From assembly GCA_963840445.1 (NCBI GenBank), contig CAWIZC010000041.1, forward strand, positions 1-64,000: DNA of 64,000 nt. Reading direction: 5' to 3'. The translations under genes and the position numbers were made by a program. This DNA is from AWTP1-13 sp963840445. Lineage in GTDB: Bacteria > Pseudomonadota > Alphaproteobacteria > Rhizobiales > Hyphomicrobiaceae. The notes beneath the pieces were generated by a model. It saw only the letters and a list, made by a program, of their open reading frames with translations. It made no database searches and had not been told where the DNA came from. Below, piece by piece: positions 18,374-26,349 of the stretch. Every line of letters begins with the position of its first letter. Position 1 is the stretch's first letter.

Positions 18374-19108
18374 CTAGTGGCCGAGGATCTGCGACAGAAA
18401 CAGTTTCGTTCGATCCGACTTGGGATTGGCGAAGAACTCTTTCGGCGTGCCCTGCTCGACGATCTCGCCCCGGTCCATGAAGATGACGCGGTCGGCGACC
18501 GAGCGGGCAAAGCCCATTTCGTGGGTGACGCACAGCATGGTCATGCCGGAGCGCGCCAGTTCCACCATCACGTCGAGCACCTCCTTGATCATCTCGGGGT
18601 CGAGTGCGGAGGTTGGCTCATCGAACAGCATGATGCGCGGGTTCATGCAGAGCGCGCGGGCGATGGCAACGCGCTGCTGCTGTCCGCCCGACAGCTGGCC
18701 CGGATACTTGCTGGCCTGCTCGGCGATCTTGACGCGCTGCAGATACTGCATGGCGGTCTCTTCGGCCTCGCGGCGCGGCATCTTCTTGACCCACACGGGC
18801 GCCAGGCAAAGGTTGTCGAGCACGGTCAGGTGCGGAAACAGGTTGAAGCTCTGGAACACCATGCCGACCTGGGCGCGAATCTTGTCGATCTGCCTCAGGT
18901 CTTCGGTGAGCTCGATGTCCTCCACCAGGATGCGGCCATCCTGATGGGTCTCGAGCCGGTTGATGCAGCGGATCAGGGTCGATTTGCCGGAGCCGGACGG
19001 ACCGCAGATGACGATCTTCTCGCCCTTCTCGACGGCCAAATCGATGTTCTTGAGAACGTGGAAGGCGCCATACCACTTGTTGACGCCGATCAACTCCACA
19101 GCTGGCAT
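18374..19108 (-). CDS. aapP: General L-amino-acid ABC transporter, ATPase AapP/BztD
   Basis: 244 residues with a complete nucleotide-binding domain: Walker A GPSGSGKST, Q-loop in MVFQSFNLFPHLTV, signature LSGGQQQRV, Walker B IMLFDEPTSALD, and the switch His in VTHEMGFAR. It energises amino-acid uptake with AapJQM. In the usual aapJQMP order this gene is last; here it is first, 44 bp upstream of aapJ. A palindrome about 90 bp upstream may regulate the operon. Confidence 0.93.
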   Translation of the reverse strand: MPAVELIGVNKWYGAFHVLKNIDLAVEKGEKIVICGPSGSGKSTLIRCINRLETHQDGRILVEDIELTEDLRQIDKIRAQVGMVFQSFNLFPHLTVLDNLCLAPVWVKKMPRREAEETAMQYLQRVKIAEQASKYPGQLSGGQQQRVAIARALCMNPRIMLFDEPTSALDPEMIKEVLDVMVELARSGMTMLCVTHEMGFARSVADRVIFMDRGEIVEQGTPKEFFANPKSDRTKLFLSQILGH

Positions 19109-19199
19109 GCGACCCTTCGACTGTTTTGTGGCTTAGCCGGTTCGGCATCAGCGAAGCCCCAAGTATGCCGATAGTGTGCGGGCGGTGCAATCTTGTTGT

Positions 19200-19214
19200 G
19201 TTACCGGCGGTAAC
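19200..19214. promoter_or_regulatory. Perfect 15-bp palindrome, possible operator
   Basis: GTTACCGGCGGTAAC has 6-bp arms around GGC. It lies in the divergent gap between aapP and the papain-like protease, 92 bp upstream of aapP. The form suits a dimeric repressor; the regulator is unknown. The rest of the 19109-19442 gap shows no gene. Confidence 0.4.
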
Positions 19215-19442
19215 GTTCGGTCGGTTTGGATCTTGGGGTTGCCGCTTTGCGACGGCCGTGGCCCTTACCTGCCTGTTGGATCGGCACAATCTGCACACAA
19301 GTGTCTCGATGGCTGGTGGTTGCCTATCCTCGGGCCAAGGTGAGGGGGGCAACCTGCAGGACAGAGAGAGCGGGACCGCGTCCGCAAAAAAGCCCCACCC
19401 GTGCGGCCGTATCGGCAAGTATGCGGATGTATGGAGCTTCAA

Positions 19443-20639
19443 ATGATTGTCCGATCCATTTCATGGCGCGCTGCGGTCTTGCTGACCGTGCTGACGGTCG
19501 CTGGTGCAGCGGCCGCACAGCAAGCCACCAATCTGGCCGAGCAGCTCAAGCAGCGCGAATTGTCGGCGCCTGACCCGATCAGGAACTCGCTTGGCTCGCT
19601 GCGCGCAGAAATCCAGGAAAAGAAACTGCAGCATGGCGTCGGCTACACCAGCATCTTGGACCAGCCCCGCAACACGCGGCTCGGTGACGTCGACGATCCA
19701 ACGCAGACCAAGGAATGGCGGATGAACATCAACCAGCAGGCCGAGCGCCTGCTGAAGGTCGACGAGGAGGATCGCGTCGGCTTCTTGATGCAAGACCCCG
19801 GACGGCGCAACGCGCTGCCCGACATCGCCCGGCAGAAGGAGGTCAACTGCAACGCCAGCCTGCGCGCGTTCGATTGGCGCAGCTACGGCAAGGTATCGCC
19901 CGTGCGGCGCCAGATCTGCGGCAACTGCTGGGCGTTCGCGGCCGTTGCCGCCTACGAGGCGAACTACCTGATCCGCAACAATCAGACCGAGGACGGCTCG
20001 GAGCAGTATCTCAACGATTGCGCCAGGACGAACGGCGGAGTGCAGGCGGGCAGCTGCGAGGGCGGGCTGGCATCGAGCGCGCTCGAGCACATCGTGCGCG
20101 AGGGTGGCACTACGGAAACGGCCGTGCCCAATGAAGGGGTGGACCGCCCGTGCCGCAATCCGGCGCTGCCACTGCACGCCATCGCCTGGGGCTTCGTCGA
20201 CCCGGCAGTCGACTTTCCCTCACGCCAGAAGATCAAGGCCGCGTTGTGCAAGAACGGCCCGCTGACGACCAGGCTGCGTGTCGTCTCCGACCAGCTGTTC
20301 GCCTACACCCAGGGCGTCTACAACGAGACGGTCAACTCGGATACGGACGGCGGCGGGCACGCCGTGGTGATCGTCGGCTGGGACGACGCCAAGGGCGCCT
20401 GGCTGATCAAGAATTCCTGGGGCGAGGACTGGGGGCCAGAGCATGGCTTCGGCTGGATCGGCTACAGCAGCAACCGGATCGGCCGGCACACGGCGTGGGT
20501 GACCGCGCAAAGCACGTTCTACACGGTGCAGAACTTCGACCGGGTCAAGGAGCAGGTGCTGCGCAACCAGCCGATCCCGAAGGAGCTGCGTCCGCCTCGA
20601 CCGGGCGACATCGACGGGCCCGCCTCGATCAAGAAGTAG
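19443..20639 (+). CDS. Secreted papain-like (C1A) cysteine protease
   Basis: 398 residues. Signal peptide (AAVLLTVLTVAGAAAA), then about 120 residues that may be a propeptide, then the peptidase. The catalytic set is complete: Cys162 in QICGNCWAF, His306 in DGGGHAVVIVGWD, Asn324 in WLIKNSWGEDWG. Several further cysteines could form disulphides. A C-terminal tail ends with Pro/Arg-rich PKELRPPRPGD. Likely acts in the periplasm or outside the cell. The ATG at 19443 was preferred over 19431 and 19401 because the signal peptide starts there; no clear ribosome binding site supports any of them. Confidence 0.85.
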   Translation: MIVRSISWRAAVLLTVLTVAGAAAAQQATNLAEQLKQRELSAPDPIRNSLGSLRAEIQEKKLQHGVGYTSILDQPRNTRLGDVDDPTQTKEWRMNINQQAERLLKVDEEDRVGFLMQDPGRRNALPDIARQKEVNCNASLRAFDWRSYGKVSPVRRQICGNCWAFAAVAAYEANYLIRNNQTEDGSEQYLNDCARTNGGVQAGSCEGGLASSALEHIVREGGTTETAVPNEGVDRPCRNPALPLHAIAWGFVDPAVDFPSRQKIKAALCKNGPLTTRLRVVSDQLFAYTQGVYNETVNSDTDGGGHAVVIVGWDDAKGAWLIKNSWGEDWGPEHGFGWIGYSSNRIGRHTAWVTAQSTFYTVQNFDRVKEQVLRNQPIPKELRPPRPGDIDGPASIKK

Positions 20640-20760
20640 GGGTAGCGCACTACCCTTCATCCCGGCCTGAGCTTGGCTCAGAGCCGGGACCTCATCCCAT
20701 GCGTTGTCTGAGATCCCCGATTGCCTGGCCCCGGCTCGCGGGCCGGGGCGCGGCTTGCCG
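20640..20760. repeat. Hairpin cluster after the protease gene (terminator plus REP-like palindromes)
   Basis: GGGTAG-CGCA-CTACCC (20640-20655) follows the stop codon. It is followed by a longer imperfect palindrome, CCCGGC...GCCGGG (20661-20688), and by CCCCGGC-TCGCG-GGCCGGGG around 20731-20749. They could terminate transcripts from both sides, since the next gene is convergent. Confidence 0.6.
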
Positions 20761-20806
20761 GAATGGCGGGTGATGCGTTTCGGCGCAAGAGTGGGTCGCC
20801 GAAAGG

Positions 20807-22339
20807 TCAGTTCTTGGAGCGGCTGGTCTCGATCTCGCCGCGGTCCATGCGCCGCGAGAATTCGGTGGCGCCGCCCGAGGCCAGGATGCGGGCCTGCTCG
20901 ACCCAGTTCTCGCGTTCGATGCGGCCCTTGAAGTCGAGCGACTGGCTGACGCGGTCGATGTCGGCGGCCGACCAGTTGGCGATCTGCTCGTAGGAGACGA
21001 CGCCCATCGAGTTGAGCTTCTTCTCGATCAGAACGCCGATGCCTCGGATGCGCTTCAAGTCCTCCAATGTGGCTGAGCGGACCATCTTGGGCTGGTTGGC
21101 TGCGCGCCGCGCTGCCGCGGGTCCGGGGTCGGCGGTCTGATATGCTTCCGAGCGCACCGATCGCAACGTGCTGAGGTCGAGCCGCGCCGGACCACGGCCG
21201 TCCTCGCCGGCCTTGGCCACCGAATGCTCGCGGATGGCGTCGGTAATCTTGGCTGGGCGCAGTTGGGCGGCTGCCTCCGCCTCGCGCCGGTCGAACTCGC
21301 GCGAGAAAGCCGTGTCGCCGCCGCGACTCAGGATCTGGGCCTGCTCGATCCAGTTCTCGCGGGCGATCCGGCGCGTGGTGCCGAGCAGGCGCTCGAAGCG
21401 CTCGACGTCGGAAGGCGTCCAGTGGGCGATCTGCGAATAGCGGGTGACAGCCTGGGCGGCCAGGCGCTGCTCGGTCTGCGCGTCGATGCCGCCGATGCGC
21501 TGCAGGTTGTCGCGGGCGGTGGGCGCCGCCGGCCGGATCGGTACGGCCGGGGCGTCGGCCGCCCGTGCGACCGCCGCGGTGGCACGAGGCTCCGCGAAGG
21601 CGGCGCGGCTCGCCACGTCGGGGGGCGTCAAGGGTGCTGCGGGCCTCGGCGGAGTGGCGGGCTCCGGCATCCGCTCGGGCACCGGCGCAGGCTTTGGCGC
21701 GGCGATTTCCGCGGCCACTGCTGCGGCGCCGCCGGTGGCCGGACGCGCCACCACACTGATGGGCGGCCGAAGCGGCGCGGTCGGGGTGTTTCCGGCCGCC
21801 GCGATTGGACGGCGTTGGCCTACATCGGGCGTCGGCTCGGCCTTGGCGGTCTCGCCCCGGGCACGCCGACCGGCGTAGCGCGTCTCGCCGCCCTTGGCCA
21901 GAATCTGGGCCTGCTCGATCCAGTTGTCCTGGCTGATGCGGCCCTTTTGGCCGAGCGCCTGCTCGATGCGATCGATGTCGCCGCGCATCCAGGCGGCGAT
22001 CTGCTCATAGCGCGCGACGCCAAGTTTGTTGAGAGCTGCCGCCATGGTGTCGTCGATGGCGCGAATACGGGCCAGATCCTGCCCAGGCTGGCCAGGCGCT
22101 GCAACAACTGTCGCCGGTTTGGTGGCTGGAGTCTCCGGCATCGGTGGTCGGGTTTCGGTTGCCGGCTGGGTGAACCGGGCCGCGGCCACATCGGGTAGCG
22201 GATCAACGCGCCGCTCTGCAGTGGCCGCCGATCGGTGCGACGCGCGATTGAGCGTCCGGCGAACCGCGCAGGCAACGATGGCGCCCAGCAGGTAGGCCGC
22301 CCCCATCAGCGCCAGCGTCTGCAGCGACAACGCAACCAT
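20807..22339 (-). CDS. Membrane-anchored protein with three helical (HhH-like) repeats
   Basis: 510 residues. An N-terminal transmembrane helix (LALMGAAYLLGAIVACAV) is followed by a Pro/Ala-rich linker. Three copies of a 70-residue unit lie at about residues 90-160, 275-345 and 425-497. Each runs I-x-x-I-(D/G) ... YxQIAxW ... DI(D/E)R ... RI-x-x-(D/E)NWxEQAxILxxGG-x-T. The LKRIRGIG start of the third copy and the overall pattern are those of helix-hairpin-helix/DUF4332-like domains. Disordered, alanine-rich segments separate the copies. It is last in a leftward group after an OmpA/BON protein and a small membrane peptide, hinting at an envelope role. Confidence 0.75.
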   Translation of the reverse strand: MVALSLQTLALMGAAYLLGAIVACAVRRTLNRASHRSAATAERRVDPLPDVAAARFTQPATETRPPMPETPATKPATVVAAPGQPGQDLARIRAIDDTMAAALNKLGVARYEQIAAWMRGDIDRIEQALGQKGRISQDNWIEQAQILAKGGETRYAGRRARGETAKAEPTPDVGQRRPIAAAGNTPTAPLRPPISVVARPATGGAAAVAAEIAAPKPAPVPERMPEPATPPRPAAPLTPPDVASRAAFAEPRATAAVARAADAPAVPIRPAAPTARDNLQRIGGIDAQTEQRLAAQAVTRYSQIAHWTPSDVERFERLLGTTRRIARENWIEQAQILSRGGDTAFSREFDRREAEAAAQLRPAKITDAIREHSVAKAGEDGRGPARLDLSTLRSVRSEAYQTADPGPAAARRAANQPKMVRSATLEDLKRIRGIGVLIEKKLNSMGVVSYEQIANWSAADIDRVSQSLDFKGRIERENWVEQARILASGGATEFSRRMDRGEIETSRSKN

Positions 22340-22375
22340 TCCATACCCCCCAACGCACAGTCACACGGCGAGCCT

Positions 22376-22483
22376 TCAGGGCCCCTCGTTTTCCGCCCGG
22401 CCGCAGGACAACCAGCCGACGATCAGGCCAAGCACGAATGCCGCCAGCAGCCACCACACGAGCTTAGAGATCAAAAACTCCAT
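22376..22483 (-). CDS. 35-residue single-span membrane peptide
   Basis: Begins MEFLISKLVWWLLAAF and ends RAENEGP: one transmembrane helix (VWWLLAAFVLGLIVGWL) followed by a Cys-Gly-Arg and an acidic tail. It lies in the short gap between the OmpA/BON gene and the repeat-protein gene on the same strand, 37 bp upstream of the latter, so it is probably in the operon. AGGCG precedes the ATG closely. Confidence 0.6.
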   Translation of the reverse strand: MEFLISKLVWWLLAAFVLGLIVGWLSCGRAENEGP

Positions 22484-22543
22484 TCGCCTGTCCTCGACTG
22501 CCGCGCCTGCCCTTATCTCATCCCGGCATCCTGCTTTGGTATT

Positions 22544-24145
22544 CTACTTCGGCCGCACCACGAACTCGATGCGCCTATTCTTGGCTCGGCTCTCGGTCGA
22601 GTTGTTCGGTGCGATCGGGCGCGTCTTGCCGTAGCCGGCCGGTTCGAGCTGCTCAGCATTGACGCCGGCCTTGACCAGATAGTCCAGCACCGATTGGGCA
22701 CGCTGGAGCGACAAAGTCTGGTTGTTTCGCTGCGTACCCTCGTAATCGGTGTGGCCCTCGATCGTGACGATGACATCCGGACAGGATTTCACCGCGGCGG
22801 CAACCTTGGCAAGCGTCGTCGAGCTGGCGTCATCCAGATCCGCGCTCGCGCTTTCAAACAGGATCTGCCCGGATTGGATCACCTCCACCAGGGTGGCCTG
22901 GCAGTTTCTGGCTTGCACCTCGGCCTTTGTTTCGACTTTCGGCGCGATGGGCTCGGCGCTCTTCGGCGTGGAGGGGGCCTCCACCTTCGGCTCGGGCTGG
23001 ATTGGTGTTTCGCTCTTCGCGGGTACTTCGAGCTTGGCCGGCGTTTCCGGTTTGGCCGGCGTTTCAGCCTTGGCCTGCGGCTTGATCGGTTCGGGCGGGC
23101 GCGGCGGCTCCTGAGCCGAGGCTTTGCGCGGCTCGCGCGGCCGGATCTGCTCGGTGAGCTTGACCGACTGCGGCAGATCGGCGCGCAGCAGGGCGCGCAC
23201 GGTCTCGGCGGCGGCCTCGTCTGCCGACACGCCGGACACCAGCAGGGTCGCGTCCTTCAATTCGGCGCTGCCGTCCTCGAGCTTGGAGAGCGCACGCACG
23301 ACGGTCAGGGTGGCGCGCGACCAGTCTGGCGGGGCGCCTTTGCCCGGCTGCATCCGGTCGGTGACCGCGGCGTCGCCGGTGGCGGCCTTGGCGGCCGCTA
23401 CCAGCTGCGCGTGCACCGCCTCGTCGGGGAAGTAGCCGGACAAGTCGAACTTGCCGCCCGCGAACTGCGCCGTCCAAACGTAGGGGCTGATCGAGGGGGC
23501 GACGAGCTGGTCGAGGCTTATCTTGATGCCCTTGGGCGGATGGCTGGCGGCCGACCTGATGGAGCGAAAGGCGGCCAGATCCGCGGCCTCGCCAACGATG
23601 GAGAGGGTGAGGTCGTCGAGACGCACTTCGCCGCGCTTCATGCCGGCGAGTTGAGCGATACCGAAGCTGATGCCGCCGAGCCAGGTGTCGGTTGCAGGGA
23701 CTCCGCGCATCAGGCTCATGCGGTCTACCACCTCGAAGCCTGGGAAATTGGCCTTGGTAACGCCCAGGATATCGCGGCGCACAGCGGCGTTCGGCACGAA
23801 GCCGGACAGCCTGATGCGCTGGTTGCGGCGGCTGGCCGACCAGACATAGACCTCGGCCTTGTCGATCAGGGCGGTCTTGCTGTCGACCGTGCGCACGCCG
23901 GTCTGCTTGCGCAGCAGATCGAGCGCGGCTGCGGCGTCGGCCTCGTCCCAGGCCTTGCCCGCCAGCACGCCGTCGCGGCCCTCGAAGGTCACGCGCGCCC
24001 AGCTGGCGCCACTGCGCAGCATCTGCGCGGACGCGGCTTCCGTCAGCTCCTGCTCGATGCGCGGGCGTTCCGCCTGCAGGGCAGCCCAGGTCAATATCAC
24101 GACCGGAATGACCCCCCACAGCCATCGGCGCCAATTGCATTTCAT
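22544..24145 (-). CDS. OmpA-family protein with BON domains
   Basis: 533 residues. The N-terminal helix WLWGVIPVVILTWAAL anchors it or serves as signal. Residues about 45-330 hold BON-type repeats (GKAWDEADAAAALDLLRKQT and a second TLLVSGVSADEAAAETVRALL). A Pro/Lys-rich linker follows with tandem KPETPAK-like units (about 345-410). The C-terminal OmpA domain has FESASADLDD, VTIEGHTDYEG, LSLQRAQSVLDYLV and RAKNRRIEF, with the Asp and Arg that bind peptidoglycan. It resembles mycobacterial ArfA/OmpATb in layout. The ATG at 24145 has GGGGAG upstream. First gene of a leftward group of three. Confidence 0.85.
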   Translation of the reverse strand: MKCNWRRWLWGVIPVVILTWAALQAERPRIEQELTEAASAQMLRSGASWARVTFEGRDGVLAGKAWDEADAAAALDLLRKQTGVRTVDSKTALIDKAEVYVWSASRRNQRIRLSGFVPNAAVRRDILGVTKANFPGFEVVDRMSLMRGVPATDTWLGGISFGIAQLAGMKRGEVRLDDLTLSIVGEAADLAAFRSIRSAASHPPKGIKISLDQLVAPSISPYVWTAQFAGGKFDLSGYFPDEAVHAQLVAAAKAATGDAAVTDRMQPGKGAPPDWSRATLTVVRALSKLEDGSAELKDATLLVSGVSADEAAAETVRALLRADLPQSVKLTEQIRPREPRKASAQEPPRPPEPIKPQAKAETPAKPETPAKLEVPAKSETPIQPEPKVEAPSTPKSAEPIAPKVETKAEVQARNCQATLVEVIQSGQILFESASADLDDASSTTLAKVAAAVKSCPDVIVTIEGHTDYEGTQRNNQTLSLQRAQSVLDYLVKAGVNAEQLEPAGYGKTRPIAPNNSTESRAKNRRIEFVVRPK

Positions 24146-24435
24146 CCGTGAAGGGCTCCCCGATTGTGCGGATGCTTGCCTGTCCCCGTCGCTTTCGGCG
24201 TTCCAGACGGCGCGGCGCGCAGGTCCGCCCGATGGGATGCTGCGTCTGGCGCCAGCGAGGATGGCATGCTCGAGCGACGCGGCACTATAGACAACAGGGT
24301 GGGCCATTCCAAGCCGCCCCGGCTCGCGCATCGCCGCAGCCGGTGCTGTCAGGTGCTTGGCTGCCGGCGGTTTTCAGCCCTGCCGCGATTGCGCTACAAG
24401 TCGACCGCGCGACAAGATGGAGACAAGGGATTGCG

Positions 24436-24870
24436 ATGAGCCGGGATGCAACCGAAGTTGCTCGCTTGAGCGCGGACGCAATGTGCAAGGAGGATCGGGT
24501 CAGCGCCAGCCTCGGTATGACGCTCGACAGCATCTCCCCGGGCCATGCCGTGGTGTCGATGCCGGTCGGCGCCGCAATGGTCAACGGTCACGGCACCTGT
24601 CACGGTGGGTTCATCTTCATGCTGGCCGACAGCGCTTTCGGCTTCGCCTGCAACTCGCGCGGACAGCGGCATATGGCGCAGAATTGCCAGATCACCTACC
24701 TGGCGCCCGCGCGCCTGGGGTCGCGCATGATCGCCGATGCCCGTGAGCGCTATCTACAGGATCGGGCCGGCATCTTCGACGTGACCGTCAGAAGCGAGGC
24801 GGGCGAGGTAATTGCCGAGTTCCGCGGCTACAGCCGCGCCGTGGCGGGTGCACTGATTGCGGATCAGTGA
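24436..24870 (+). CDS. paaI: PaaI-type hotdog thioesterase
   Basis: 144 residues, hydroxyphenylacetyl-CoA thioesterase type. Hotdog-fold core: MLDSISPGHAV-like start, GHGTCHGGFIFMLADSAFGFACNSRG with the catalytic Asp, NCQITYLAPARLGSRM, and a C-terminal EFRGYSRAV strand. PaaI hydrolyses ring-hydroxylated phenylacetyl-CoA esters; other aryl-CoA thioesters are possible because no phenylacetate genes are nearby. ATG at 24436. A GTG of the next gene overlaps its stop. Confidence 0.82.
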   Translation: MSRDATEVARLSADAMCKEDRVSASLGMTLDSISPGHAVVSMPVGAAMVNGHGTCHGGFIFMLADSAFGFACNSRGQRHMAQNCQITYLAPARLGSRMIADARERYLQDRAGIFDVTVRSEAGEVIAEFRGYSRAVAGALIADQ

Positions 24871-24893
24871 AAGCAAACGCCGGGGAGGCGCTC

Positions 24894-25325
24894 GTGCTGA
24901 TAAGCTATTTCGCCATGATCCTGGCCGCGCTGTTCACCGGCGCGGCCATTTACGTCAATGTCGCCGAACAACCGGCGCGGTTGGCGTTGTCCAACGAGGC
25001 AATGCTGATCCAGTGGAAGGAGAGCTACAGGCGAGCCAGCCTTATGCAGGCGAGCCTGGCGCTGCTCGGCGGCCTTGCGGGCATCGCAGCGATGGCACTG
25101 GAGGACGACAGTGTGCTGTGGCTGGTGGGTGCGCTGGTGTTGCTGTCGGCGTGGCCGTACACCCTGTTGGTGATCAAGCGCACCAATGATGCGCTGAACG
25201 CGACACTGCCGGCCGAAGCCGGAGCCGAGACGCGCCGCCTGGTGGAGAGGTGGGGCAGGCTGCACGCGGTGCGCAGCGCCATCGGGGTGGCTGCAACCGT
25301 CGCCTATCTGCTGGCTCTGGCCTGA
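24894..25325 (+). CDS. DUF1772 integral membrane protein
   Basis: 143 residues with four predicted transmembrane helices. AMILAALFTGAAIYVNVAEQPARL is the typical DUF1772 start, and WKESYRRASLMQASLALLGG and PYTLLVIKRTNDAL also fit. The GTG at 24894 follows GGGGAGG at 6 bp; the alternative GTG at 24867 overlaps the thioesterase stop but lacks such a site. Function unknown. Cotranscribed with the thioesterase by position. Confidence 0.75.
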   Translation: MLISYFAMILAALFTGAAIYVNVAEQPARLALSNEAMLIQWKESYRRASLMQASLALLGGLAGIAAMALEDDSVLWLVGALVLLSAWPYTLLVIKRTNDALNATLPAEAGAETRRLVERWGRLHAVRSAIGVAATVAYLLALA

Positions 25326-25360
25326 TCGACGGGCCGCGCAAACGAGTAACGGAGACGGAC

Positions 25361-25975
25361 ATGGACCCTGCGGCATTGCTGATCTTTGCAGCGGCGCTGT
25401 TCGTGGCTGCGGCTTCGCCGGGGCCCGGCATCGCTGCGATCGTGGCCCGCGTGCTCGGACGCGGCCTGAACGGGGCGGTGGCTTTCACGGCCGGGCTGGC
25501 GCTCGGAGATGTCGTGTGGCTGACGATTGCCATCCTCGGCCTCGCCGCCATCGCGCACACGTTCTACGGCGTGTTCCTGGTCATCAAGTATGCCGGCGTC
25601 CTCTACCTGCTGTACCTGGCCTACCGGCTGTGGACCCAGCCGGTCGAGGCGCGCGAGGTGGTGGCGCAAGCGTCCAACGACAAGCCGGTCAGGCTGTTCC
25701 TGGCTGGCCTGGCGGTGACCATGGGCAATCCCAAGGTGATGGTGTTCTACCTGGCGTTGCTGCCGAGCCTGATCAACTTGCAGGCCGTCACCCTGCTCGG
25801 ATGGCTGGAGCTGTCGCTGGTGACACTCGGCGTGCTGGCCGTTGTGTTCGGCACTTACGTGCTGTTGGCGGCGCGCACGCGCGCCCTGTTCGCTAGTCCG
25901 CGCGCCATCCGCATGGTCAACCGCGGCACGGGCGCGGTGATGGCATCGGCGGCCGTGGCCATCGCCGCCAAATAG
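25361..25975 (+). CDS. LysE/RhtB-family exporter
   Basis: 204 residues with about six transmembrane helices. Family motif SPGPGIAAIVARVLGRGLNGAVAFTAGLALGD is clear, as is the GNPKVMVFYLALLP block. Members export basic amino acids, homoserine or threonine; the substrate is not readable here. ATG at 25361 with GGAG upstream. Third in a tight rightward series. Confidence 0.9.
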   Translation: MDPAALLIFAAALFVAAASPGPGIAAIVARVLGRGLNGAVAFTAGLALGDVVWLTIAILGLAAIAHTFYGVFLVIKYAGVLYLLYLAYRLWTQPVEAREVVAQASNDKPVRLFLAGLAVTMGNPKVMVFYLALLPSLINLQAVTLLGWLELSLVTLGVLAVVFGTYVLLAARTRALFASPRAIRMVNRGTGAVMASAAVAIAAK

Positions 25976-26034
25976 GGCTCGCTTCCCTGGTGCTGAGCCT
26001 GTCGACAGGTCAGGGCCAGGGCGTGATGAGTGCG

Positions 26035-26202
26035 CTAGCCGGCGGCTTTGGCTTTGGCAGCGCGGGCCTTGCCGGACAGCTTCTTCAGGCGGCGGCGCAC
26101 GGCTCCCGTGTTGCCCTGGATGCGCGTCACCTTGGCGCGCGGGGCGGCGCGGCGCGCCTTCTTCTTCTGCTTCTCGACGTTGCGTGCGGACCGGATGGCC
26201 AT
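26035..26202 (-). CDS. Small very basic protein
   Basis: 55 residues, about 40% Lys/Arg, nearly no acidic residues: starts MAIRSARNVEKQKKKARR, then APRAKVTRIQGNTGAVRRRLKKL and an alanine/lysine tail. CAGGAGA precedes the ATG at good distance. Composition suggests RNA or DNA binding, but no family is recognised. Confidence 0.6.
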   Translation of the reverse strand: MAIRSARNVEKQKKKARRAAPRAKVTRIQGNTGAVRRRLKKLSGKARAAKAKAAG

Positions 26203-26349
26203 GCTCGTCTCCTGGCGATGTGTTGCGGCCCATTTACGGGCTTTCCGCGCCGCGCACAAGCGCTGCGCGGCGCGCGCCTTGTACGGACACCGCCGCGACC
26301 CGGCTAACCAGTGTCGCGCCGACGCCGACCGGGAGGATTGCAGTTCGGC

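Noticed and set aside
22235..24151. Long open frame on the plus strand opposite the OmpA/BON gene
   Set aside because: GC-rich codon bias keeps the complement open; no motif, start site or conserved feature supports it, while the minus-strand gene is clear.
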